Assembly: GCF_003112455.1 (NCBI RefSeq)
Contig: NZ_BDQX01000028.1
Span: forward strand, 87,206-151,205
Length of the DNA: 64,000 bases
Source of the DNA: Paenibacillus agaridevorans
Lineage (GTDB): Bacteria; Bacillota; Bacilli; Paenibacillales; Paenibacillaceae
Reading direction: 5' to 3'
The first letter of the stretch is position 1; each line of letters starts with the position of its first letter. The position numbers and the translations under genes were made by a program. This document shows, in pieces, positions 45,960-53,488 of the stretch. A model generated the notes under the pieces. It had not been told where the DNA came from and did no database searches. It saw only the letters and a list, made by a program, of their open reading frames with translations.

Positions 45960-47269
45960 ACCAACCTGATCCTCCCAGTCAAGAGGTTTTGCATCATACC
46001 TTGTTTGATCTGTTTGTATTTTGCGAGTTTGATTTCAAGGGCATTGATTTCATTTTCCATATCGGTTAGCACACTTGCAATGGCAGCTTGTTCTTCTAAT
46101 GAAGCAGGGAAAGGAATATAAACTTTTGACAGAAGTTTGCCGTTTGTTAATGCTCTGGTTGTATATGAGCAAGTTGAAACGATCTGTTTTCTCACAATCT
46201 CAGATCTAAAGCAATATTTTGTGTAGTTTAAATTCAACTTCTCATTTTTAGGTCTTCCTCTAAGAACAAATCCACTAAATACTGCATTCTGTATATCTTC
46301 AAGTATAGTCGATGATAGACCAATTTCCTCAACAGTTTCAGATGTTCTAGTGAATAATACATCACCTTTATTTACTTTATAGTTCCTGATTTCATCTTGC
46401 GTGACGTCAACTTTTCCATTTATATCCGATTGTAATAATCCAGGGTTATCGAAAACATCCATATAGTTAACTATAGGGTTGCCGTTACCAAAAAAGTGTT
46501 TTGCTTTATTTAACCCATTTTTAAAGTCTAACAACTCACCAATTGAAGCTATTTCCCATCCACTTGGAAATCTCCCGAATTGTGTATCTATGAATTTCCC
46601 TGGCTTATCAAACCCTTGAAGTCTCTTTTTACCGACTAGTAGTTCCTGCATAGCTCCTAGCTTAATTAACTGTTTTTTGTTGATAATTTTTTCTAACGAT
46701 TGAATTAAGTTCTCAGCATTGGAAACTACACTCACAATTGCATTTTGTTCATCAAGGCTTGAAGGCAGGGGGATCTTAAATGTTCTTACATCTTTTACAT
46801 TCAAACCAGGCTGAGCTGCACCTTTAATATGAAGGGAAATTTGAGATTTCCCTTCATATGATTGCAAATAATACTTACAAAATTTAGCGTTTGTAGAGCG
46901 TGAGTCAATTGGTATTCGTGCAGTTGTTTGAGTGATATTTGAACCTTGTAACCAAATCGGGACTATTTCTACATGGCCTGTACCAGCACCAACAATAGTA
47001 ATTATTATATCCCCACTGTTTAATCTTGCCTTTTTGTAGCGTGATTCAACCTGCTCGGAAACCTTGAATAACTTATTAGAATCAACCCATCCAAATGAAT
47101 AGTCCTGCCCTCGTACTAGATACCTACCATTCGGATCGAATCTTCCAGGTTGCACTATTCCATACCTAATGGTTCGATCTTTTTCAATTAATTCATTTAA
47201 AATCGAAACATCCCAATCAACGGGTATTACTCCTGCCTCAGTCTGTTTATAACCGGTTTTCAACCCCAT
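45956..47269 (-). CDS. hsdS: Type I R-M specificity subunit (HsdS)
   Basis: 437 aa with two target-recognition halves: GVIPVDWDVSILNELIEKDR... up to the first coiled-coil spacer (SLDEQNAIVSVVSNAENLIQ), then FPSGWEIASIGELLDFKNGL... to the second spacer (SLEEQAAIASVLTDMENEIN). Each half would read one part of a bipartite DNA site. The start overlaps the hsdM end by 10 nt and the stop overlaps hsdR. The recognition sequence cannot be predicted by eye. Confidence 0.93.
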   Translation of the reverse strand: MGLKTGYKQTEAGVIPVDWDVSILNELIEKDRTIRYGIVQPGRFDPNGRYLVRGQDYSFGWVDSNKLFKVSEQVESRYKKARLNSGDIIITIVGAGTGHVEIVPIWLQGSNITQTTARIPIDSRSTNAKFCKYYLQSYEGKSQISLHIKGAAQPGLNVKDVRTFKIPLPSSLDEQNAIVSVVSNAENLIQSLEKIINKKQLIKLGAMQELLVGKKRLQGFDKPGKFIDTQFGRFPSGWEIASIGELLDFKNGLNKAKHFFGNGNPIVNYMDVFDNPGLLQSDINGKVDVTQDEIRNYKVNKGDVLFTRTSETVEEIGLSSTILEDIQNAVFSGFVLRGRPKNEKLNLNYTKYCFRSEIVRKQIVSTCSYTTRALTNGKLLSKVYIPFPASLEEQAAIASVLTDMENEINALEIKLAKYKQIKQGMMQNLLTGRIRLV

Positions 47270-49668
47270 ACATAACCCATCCTTTCTAGATGAGTGTTTA
47301 CATTCATCTCTAACACTTTGGCTTCTTCAAGATAGATAGGAAGTGGAGTTTCATAACGTTCCGATAACTCTACTATCCTTAGAGCCAATAGTTGGCTAAT
47401 TCTTTCTATTTCAGTATTAATTTTTTGTTCAATAGTAGTCATCCATTTATCATTTACGACAAGGGTTTTAATCTCATCGACTGAAAATGTCGGATATTTT
47501 GCATATAACTTACTATCAAGTTTAACGCTGGAATCTTTTATGTTTTTATAAATCATTGATTGTTTTTCTATTATTTCTAGGTATGCTTCTAACACTTCGA
47601 TTTCTTCTTTCGAATTTTGATCATCTATAATTTCTTTTAAACGAGATTTGACATTGCCTTTATTCACCTTTTCGAGTTCAGCAAAATAACCCTCATCCCC
47701 ACCGTGTTCTTCTTCCATTTCGGTAAGTTGAGCAGATAAAAATTCACCTTCAGCTTCCATTACTTCGATTTCTTGCTTCTCTTTAAAGAAGTAGCGATTA
47801 ATAACTAACTCCTTCGGGATAAGGTCACAGGCCCAGCCTTTATCAACTAATTTCTTCTGCTTATTTTCTACCTGTATTCGATATGTGTCGGCTTTCCAGC
47901 CATCAGCTGAGATTATGTAGCAGTCATCTTGCATCACGTCGTCCCAGTAATCCATAAGATGCTGATATACATCATATTTTGAAATTAAAGCCTTATCTGC
48001 GTATGTCTCTAACAGCTCTTCAGAGAGTTCGAAAATAACCAACTTAGGATTAACAGCAATATTTAACCTTTTCAAGTAATTGATACTTCTTTTTTTCCAC
48101 TCGGAAAGTATAATGTTCATTTCCTTAGTAAACCCTTTAAATTCCGAGTGTTCGAAAATAGTCTGCTCTATTTCATCTTTGTTTACGATAAGTGTTGAAT
48201 AACGGTCCCTTAAGCATTTACCAAACAAAGATTGTTCTAGAGTCGGAAATGCCTCCCAATAATCATTCAAAGCTTCAATATCAGTATTAGGAATGTCTCC
48301 CAATAAATGCGCCTCAATATCCTGAATATCCTCAGCTTCTTGGCTATCAATATACCGAGGAATGTTCAAATTATATTCATTTTTTTCAATCTCGTTGAAA
48401 GATACCATTCGTGAGTACTTTTCTACTTTGGTCTGCTTATTAAATACATCAACTATTTTATGAATATCCATGTTTCGCAAACGATTTTTATTTCCATCTT
48501 TCATAAATCCTTTGCTGGCATCAATCATAAAAATACCTTTGCGGCTAGTAGCGTGTTCCTTATCAAGTACAATAATACATGCCGGGATACCAGTCCCATA
48601 AAAGAGGTTAGCCGGCAATCCAATGATGCCTCTGATATATCCTTTTCGAACTAGATTTTTGCGAATTTCAGCCTCTGCATTCCCTCTAAAAAGAACACCG
48701 TGCGGCAGGATGCAGGCACCTTTACCCTTGCCGCTCTTTAATGAGCGAACAATATGAAGCAGATACGCATAATCACCATTTTTAGCAGGCGGAACACCAT
48801 AATCTTTAAATCTTTCGTACAGATCGCTTTCGATATTGATTCCATTCCTCCAACGCTTATCACTAAAGGGTGGATTTGCAACAACATAATCAAAAGTTTT
48901 TAAACCAGTGTTCTCATCGGTAAATAGAGGATTGGCAAGAGTATTACCCTGTTTAATCTCTGACAACGTGTTATTATGAAGAATCATATTCATTCGAGCT
49001 AAGCCTGATGTTGCCGAATCTTTTTCTTGACCATAAAGCGATATATTTTTATCCGCTTCATTAGCAACCTTTAACAACAAAGAACCCGAACCGCAGGTTG
49101 GATCGTACACTGTGGTCGACGTGCTGGAGTTTGAACTATTAATTCCAACTATTTTCGCCATAACACGGCTTACTTCAGCAGGTGTATAAAATTGCCCCTT
49201 GCTTTTACCACTTTCAGTAGCAAAATGGCGCATCAGATATTCGTAGGCATCGCCTAGAATATCATCACCCTCTGCACGATTTTTACTGAAGTCGAGCGCT
49301 TTGTTTTCAAAAATGGCAATCAAGTTGGTAAGACGGTCGACCATATCTTTGCCGCTACCAAGTTTATTTACATCGTTAAAGTCAGGCATATCGGACAACT
49401 TGTTTGCTTCAGCGATCGGACCGATGATTTTTTTATTTATATCATCACCAATAGTAGGTTTACCTTTTAAGGCAACCATGTCATTAAAACTGGCGCCCTC
49501 GGGCACTGTTATTGCAGCATAAGGTTCATTGGCAAATTTATCGCTTATATATTTTACGAACAGCATTACCAGCACATAATCCTTGTACTGGCTAGCATCC
49601 ATGCCTCCTCTTAGTTCATCACAGCTCGACCAAAGCGAGCTATATAATTGAGACTTTTTCAGCGCCAT
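47260..49668 (-). CDS. hsdM: Type I R-M DNA adenine methyltransferase (HsdM), extended
   Basis: 802 aa, longer than the usual about 500. N-terminal helical domain, AdoMet motif I DPTCGSGS (189-196), catalytic NPPF (265-268) and KGQFYTPAEV are intact: an N6-adenine methylase. After about 500 residues a charged, helical extension of about 300 aa follows (EMEEEHGGDEGYFAELEKVN), seen in a subset of HsdM proteins. ATG 49668 has CGGAGGAG. First gene of the hsdMSR-ygjP operon. Confidence 0.93.
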   Translation of the reverse strand: MALKKSQLYSSLWSSCDELRGGMDASQYKDYVLVMLFVKYISDKFANEPYAAITVPEGASFNDMVALKGKPTIGDDINKKIIGPIAEANKLSDMPDFNDVNKLGSGKDMVDRLTNLIAIFENKALDFSKNRAEGDDILGDAYEYLMRHFATESGKSKGQFYTPAEVSRVMAKIVGINSSNSSTSTTVYDPTCGSGSLLLKVANEADKNISLYGQEKDSATSGLARMNMILHNNTLSEIKQGNTLANPLFTDENTGLKTFDYVVANPPFSDKRWRNGINIESDLYERFKDYGVPPAKNGDYAYLLHIVRSLKSGKGKGACILPHGVLFRGNAEAEIRKNLVRKGYIRGIIGLPANLFYGTGIPACIIVLDKEHATSRKGIFMIDASKGFMKDGNKNRLRNMDIHKIVDVFNKQTKVEKYSRMVSFNEIEKNEYNLNIPRYIDSQEAEDIQDIEAHLLGDIPNTDIEALNDYWEAFPTLEQSLFGKCLRDRYSTLIVNKDEIEQTIFEHSEFKGFTKEMNIILSEWKKRSINYLKRLNIAVNPKLVIFELSEELLETYADKALISKYDVYQHLMDYWDDVMQDDCYIISADGWKADTYRIQVENKQKKLVDKGWACDLIPKELVINRYFFKEKQEIEVMEAEGEFLSAQLTEMEEEHGGDEGYFAELEKVNKGNVKSRLKEIIDDQNSKEEIEVLEAYLEIIEKQSMIYKNIKDSSVKLDSKLYAKYPTFSVDEIKTLVVNDKWMTTIEQKINTEIERISQLLALRIVELSERYETPLPIYLEEAKVLEMNVNTHLERMGYVWG

Positions 49669-49776
49669 AAGAAGTACTCCTCCGGATAATAATCAAATTG
49701 TTGTAGGAACTGACTCCATAATCATTAAAAGACACGCGCCCAATATTCGGACACGCGTCCCTACGATTCACTAGTA

Positions 49777-50715
49777 TTATTTTTCGACAGCTGCACTGAA
49801 TAATCCTCCATTATCACTTTGCAGCATTATCTCTTGTGTAATTAATTCTTCGAACTTCTGTCCAAACTTATCCTTCAGTCCTGCTACTTTTTTAACCTTC
49901 CAGCTTTGGACATTATATTGCTTATTATTCAATGTGTTTACTGCCTTTTTTATTCTCCTAACTTGAAACTGTTCAGTAGATGCGACTGCCGTAGACAAAG
50001 CCTCCTGTGTCCTCGGTAACTTATGTAGTGCTTCGTGTTAGGAGCGCTTGAATCCCAACCCGCTTTCCGATTTCTGTCACGATTACTCTTATTAATTTAT
50101 ACTCGATGCTAGTAATTTCTTCAGCAGCTTCTCTCACTTTATTTGCAATTTATACATTTCGACTGTTCCAATCAATTCGATGATTTGCTACTTCATAAAT
50201 CGAAACAATCTTGTTTTGTGACTCTGTACTTTTCTTCTGTTGATGGTCAGTGTCAACACTTATATTATACAGTAATGAACCCACCGATTCATTCAAAAAA
50301 CCAAGAACCAATATATGCCGTAACGGATGGCAAGTAACTCTTGGCGATCGCAATAATTTGTGTAGCCAGGAGTGCTCATTCTCAGGATGAATATAGCTAT
50401 TTACGTTTTTAGGATAACTTTTATTGTAGTGCGCATTAAATTGAGCAATAAGTTCAGGCCATTTGATTCTCCTTGATGTGTTCGCCAAGTCTCTTTGTTG
50501 AAGTTTAGAAACATAATATTGCCTTATTTGTTCAAGACCCCTCGGCTTGAATATCATATAAAGTAGTTGATGAGCTTGTTGCGCCACGAAGAATTTAATA
50601 TCCGAATTGATTGTATTTTCATCTTGTAATAGCTAAATTTCCTTCTGCGTTAAAACACTATTCAATGTGTGCATCTCATGTTTATGTCTTGGATAAAATG
50701 TTTTCACCGTGGCAA
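49777..50715 (-). pseudogene. tnsD: tnsD (Tn7 target-selector, TniQ family) C-terminal remnant
   Basis: The minus strand reads TVKTFYPRHKHEMHTLNSVL, then after an in-frame TAG LLQDENTINSDIKFFVAQQA, and later RIKWPELIAQFNAHY, HSWLHKLLRSP and CHPLRHILVLGF, the latter typical of TnsD. A second stop (after RIDWNSRNV) and a frameshift near 50040-50050 precede STEQFQVRRIKKAVNTL and the stop at 49777. The region corresponds to the C-terminal half; the N-terminal zinc-finger part is absent. At least three disabling changes are visible. TnsD binds the glmS 3' end, which explains where this element sits. Confidence 0.75.
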
Positions 50716-50930
50716 GAGATAAAGATACTCTCTATAAGATCTGGTTCTTAAAGAACTACCACTGGGCAGGGGCCAATTTCATTAGCTAGTTCAAACCACC
50801 TATCACTAATAGCTCTTGAGCAAGAATAAAATCGATCCTGAAAATAGATGCCTTTTCCGTCACTCTTCCGATCCTGAAGAGTGATCTCAATTCCAACCCA
50901 TAATCTTCATTCCCCCTAACTTATTAGAAT
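50716..50930 (-). pseudogene. tnsB: tnsB (Mu-type transposase) C-terminal remnant
   Basis: One minus-strand frame reads LWVGIEITLQDRKSDGKGIY then FQDRFYSCSRAISDRWFELA and NEIGPCPVVVL-stop. GKGIxFxxxxYSCxxAxxxxWF is the pattern of the Mu-transposase C-terminal beta-barrel in TnsB-type proteins. The DDE catalytic core is missing, and it runs directly into the tnsD remnant with tnsC deleted. By-eye assignment. Confidence 0.6.
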
Positions 50931-51060
50931 AATTATATTTATATCCGTTTTCGGATATTATATTCAAAGATAGTTGTTCGTTAAACTCTTGAAAGAAATT
51001 CTGACAGAGCGCGAGTCTTTATGAATGAATGTTCTTGTCTACCGACATCAACCGTTTAAT

Positions 51061-51105
51061 AGAGAAGACCCGAATCAGCTCAAATCAGCTGCTCGGGTCT
51101 TCTCT
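51061..51105. terminator. Terminator-like hairpin after the 94-aa gene
   Basis: AGAGAAGACCCGA (51061-51073) pairs perfectly with TCGGGTCTTCTCT (51093-51105), with CAGCT repeats inside the loop. It lies 27 nt after the 51132 stop; no U-tract. Confidence 0.65.
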
Positions 51106-51131
51106 CAAACTTTCCGGCCGGCTAATACAGT

Positions 51132-51416
51132 CTAGATGAATCCTTTGAAAATCGACTCGAGCTTTTCCATAATGGCAGCCTGCGTCTCCGAAGTTAACTC
51201 CATATCGATCTTTGTCCGGTGCTGTTTCGGGAAGCTGTTGAAGTCGTCTTTGCATTGTTTTAAAGCTTTAGAAATCGCGCTGTCGAATTGAGCTTGCTTT
51301 GAAGATGACAGATTACTGTAAGTATGGTACGCATCCTCCAAGTTGTCTTGCTCGTCCCACTCAATTCCGATATGCTTTGCTAGCACCATGTTGTAGATTT
51401 CACTGCGGTTAAACAC
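51132..51416 (-). CDS. Small protein of unknown function (94 aa), transposon cargo
   Basis: GTG 51416 has AGGAGG 8 nt upstream, which makes the gene credible despite its size. The protein is acidic at its N-terminus (GIEWDEQDNLEDAYHTY), helical throughout, and lacks signals or membrane segments. I recognise no family. It follows the 447-aa gene by 98 nt on the same strand and has a terminator hairpin behind it, so it is likely the last gene of the XRE cassette. Confidence 0.65.
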   Translation of the reverse strand: MFNRSEIYNMVLAKHIGIEWDEQDNLEDAYHTYSNLSSSKQAQFDSAISKALKQCKDDFNSFPKQHRTKIDMELTSETQAAIMEKLESIFKGFI

Positions 51417-51514
51417 TGGTTTTCCTCCTTAGAAACTTAGAACTTGAGCAATTCATGTTGCACTGTAGTTCCCAGTATAGGCCCCAGCTCACCACAATTC
51501 ACGGAATGAGTTTT

Positions 51515-52858
51515 TTAAAAAACCTGAACTTCATTACTCGTCTCATGGATAATCGCAAATAGGTGATCGTTTAATTCGTAGAGGAAATCCATCATCCATT
51601 CATAATCATAAAACTGATACAGTTTTAGAACCGTATTGTCGAGCTTCTGGTGTACCTTTGCTTTTTGGATGTATAAATCTAGTTTGCCCTTTTCCCTGAA
51701 ATAACCCCGGGATATCTTCTCACGTACAAATAGATAATGAGCTTTGTCCACGAAAGGTTTAACATCATTACACTTTATCTCTTCAACGTAGTCCCTAATT
51801 ATGCTCATGGCATTCTTGCCACGGTATCCTACCTTGCTCATGAAGAACTCACGGAAATAGACCTTGATATCCTGAAGGGAATTCGGATAACATTCACGGC
51901 CTCCATACTCATTAAATAATCGAATTATTTCTCTGGTCTCTTTTAGCTTATTCGGATAATCGTAAACCGGCTTTCCTTCTGTAATCAAAGAAGCCGCTTG
52001 ATCGATTTCATAATCGTTTACCAGCTCCTTAGGAGCATAGTAATGAGGTGCAACATGACCGAATTGCCGATTAGATTCTGATTTCTTGTTGTCCTCTTCT
52101 ACTTCTTTTATCAGAATGTTAAGAACGTTGCTGTACTCGTAAAACTTTCCCTTTTTTGCTAGGTAGGAGGCAAACACCCCACTTGTCTCTTTGGCTGTTA
52201 GTTTTCCAGAGGATTTCTGCTCCTTCCCCCATCTCTCAAGCTGCTTATCAGCTAATTCTGATAACTCATCTAATTTATCCATAAACCGTACAAGAGCACG
52301 ACTAGCATCGTCGATATCCATTTTCCATACAACTTGGTAATTGATCCACTGCATAATACCGTCAGTCACGTAATCGATGTAATTTTCGAAACACCGAAGA
52401 CTTCGAAATAAGTACAGTAATCTGCGTATCTGTTCATTGGTATATCTGAGTTCTTTTACGGCTTCTGTCCTCTCGGTATCAACAACCAAGTGGCGAATTA
52501 GCTCTCTGTTCCGCAGCTGCAATTCCTTTATCTTGTAATCGGCATTACATTCCTCCTCAGATGTCCAATCTCCCTTTGATGGAATGATAAAGCCTCTATA
52601 GTCTCGATTGATATCGCTCTTTTGCATATTCGAAATAATTTCTCTCTCTGGCGTCTGATAAAGAAGATGATAAAGTAATTTGCACTTCTCTTCTTCCTTC
52701 AGCCGATCGAAAGGCAATGCTTCAAATATGGAGCTACTCGTTAGCTTCCTAATTAAACCTTTAAGCTTTTTTCTTTCATTATTTAACTTCTCTCCATTCC
52801 ATTGCTGCTTCCAATTACCCGTCTTCATGTATAGGTTTGTAAATTCCATGTAATCCAA
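51515..52858 (-). CDS. Unrecognised 447-aa protein, transposon cargo
   Basis: TTG 52858 follows GGGGGAAAGG; ATG 52849 is the alternative. The protein is rich in Lys, Glu, Leu and Tyr and looks helical, with no signal peptide, membrane segment, nucleotide-binding loop or nuclease motif that I can see. Landmarks: KLLYHLLYQTPEREIISNMQ near 60-80, LRYTNEQIRRLLYLFRSLRC near 140-160, HVAPHYYAPKELVNDYEIDQ near 270. AT-rich composition resembles the other element cargo. It lies between an XRE regulator gene and a 94-aa gene. Defence or stability functions are common for such cargo, but nothing in the sequence proves it. Confidence 0.7.
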   Translation of the reverse strand: MDYMEFTNLYMKTGNWKQQWNGEKLNNERKKLKGLIRKLTSSSIFEALPFDRLKEEEKCKLLYHLLYQTPEREIISNMQKSDINRDYRGFIIPSKGDWTSEEECNADYKIKELQLRNRELIRHLVVDTERTEAVKELRYTNEQIRRLLYLFRSLRCFENYIDYVTDGIMQWINYQVVWKMDIDDASRALVRFMDKLDELSELADKQLERWGKEQKSSGKLTAKETSGVFASYLAKKGKFYEYSNVLNILIKEVEEDNKKSESNRQFGHVAPHYYAPKELVNDYEIDQAASLITEGKPVYDYPNKLKETREIIRLFNEYGGRECYPNSLQDIKVYFREFFMSKVGYRGKNAMSIIRDYVEEIKCNDVKPFVDKAHYLFVREKISRGYFREKGKLDLYIQKAKVHQKLDNTVLKLYQFYDYEWMMDFLYELNDHLFAIIHETSNEVQVF

Positions 52859-52975
52859 TATACCTTTCCCCCTTCCCCTAACACTCAGATCGAGCTTAAG
52901 CCGGCTGTAACGAAATTCGGTATATTCGCCTCAGGACGAGGTAGGTTTAGATTCTGATGATTGAGAAATTTTAGG

Positions 52976-53003
52976 TGTATAATATGACTAGGAGTCTCCT
53001 CAA
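52976..53003 (-). promoter_or_regulatory. Predicted promoter with palindromic operator, 447-aa gene
   Basis: Minus-strand -35 TTGAGG (52998-53003), 16-bp spacer, -10 TATACA (52976-52981). The perfect palindrome AGGAGTCTCCT (52990-53000) lies at the -35/spacer border, a fitting place for a dimeric XRE repressor. The leader to the start codon is about 110 nt. Confidence 0.45.
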
Positions 53004-53079
53004 ATAGTTCAGTTCGTTTAATAATACATATTTTACTATATTCTTATAAATTTATGCGATACACGTCCTAGGTTAAGAG

Positions 53080-53280
53080 TCAATCATCTAACAGCCAATT
53101 AAGATCTATACTAAATCGTTTTCGAAGTGCAATTAGCGTTTCTGCTGAAGGTTTAGTGATGTCTTTCTCAATTTCACTTAAACGACCTTGCGAGATGCCC
53201 AAGCCTAATGAAAATTCTACTTGGCTCATATCGTTCGCTTTTCTGATTTTCTTTATTTTTTGACCGATTGAATCCGCCAT
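53080..53280 (-). CDS. XRE-family (Cro/C1-type) helix-turn-helix regulator
   Basis: 66 aa, essentially one HTH_3 domain: IGQKIKKIRKANDMSQVEFS, LGLGISQGRLSEIEKDITKP, SAETLIALRKRFSI. ATG 53280 has AAAGGACG. Nearest gene to the right end of the Tn7-like element. Probably represses the following 447-aa gene and perhaps itself. Confidence 0.9.
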   Translation of the reverse strand: MADSIGQKIKKIRKANDMSQVEFSLGLGISQGRLSEIEKDITKPSAETLIALRKRFSIDLNWLLDD

Positions 53281-53300
53281 TTTTTATTCGTCCTTTAATA

Positions 53301-53332
53301 AAGGGCAACCAGAGTTGTTTCTGGTTGCCCTT
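53301..53332. terminator. Hairpin inside the right end of the element
   Basis: AAGGGCAACCAG (53301-53312) pairs perfectly with CTGGTTGCCCTT (53321-53332). Read on the minus strand it would stop glmS read-through before the XRE gene. Confidence 0.65.
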
Positions 53333-53379
53333 CTAGTTAGTGGTCCCACACTTTGGGTCCACAGTTTTTTATCAGTGGA

Positions 53380-53463
53380 CGCCATCTTTGTTGTAAAAAC
53401 ACCGACATTATTGTTTAAGTACCAACATTATTGTATAGGCACCAACTTTAATGTCAGCGAACA
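53380..53463 (-). repeat. Right end of Tn7-like element: four TnsB-type sites, 20-bp period
   Basis: Four 15-bp plus-strand copies start at 53380, 53400, 53420 and 53440: CGCCATCTTTGTTGT, CACCGACATTATTGT, TACCAACATTATTGT, CACCAACTTTAATGT. The exact 20-bp period and four copies next to the terminus match the overlapping TnsB sites of Tn7 right ends. The terminal ACA is at 53461-53463. Confidence 0.85.
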
Positions 53464-53488
53464 ATCGACAAATTATTTTCTTTAATCA

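Larger units (their letters stand above)
49669..51131. other. Region of degraded transposition genes between hsdM and the 94-aa gene
   Basis: No intact gene. From low to high coordinates: hsdM promoter region with the repeat GACACGCGYCC at 49731 and 49750; tnsD remnant (49777 to about 50715); tnsB remnant (about 50716-50930); then about 130 bp of AT-rich DNA and a terminator hairpin (51061-51105). Confidence 0.7.
41769..53463. mobile_element. Decayed Tn7-like transposon inserted downstream of glmS (attTn7)
   Basis: An 11.7-kb island bounded by inverted ends: the plus strand at 41769 reads TGTTCAG-TGACATTAAAGTTGGT and the minus strand at 53463 reads TGTTCGC-TGACATTAAAGTTGGT. The right end lies 25 nt beyond the glmS stop, the classic Tn7 insertion position set by TnsD binding to the glmS 3' end. 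It has four 15-bp TnsB-type repeats at a 20-bp period. Inside are fragments of tnsB and tnsD on the strand expected for tns genes reading inward from the right end. tnsA and tnsC were not found, so the element is not self-mobile. Cargo: type I R-M system, YgjP-like peptidase and an XRE/447-aa/94-aa cassette. ATCG directly flanks both ends (41765-41768, 53464-53467). Confidence 0.85.

Noticed and set aside
53380..53454. Regular 15-bp repeats suggested a CRISPR array
   Set aside because: The spacers are only 5 bp, no cas genes are present, and position, period and terminal ACA fit TnsB sites of a Tn7-like right end.
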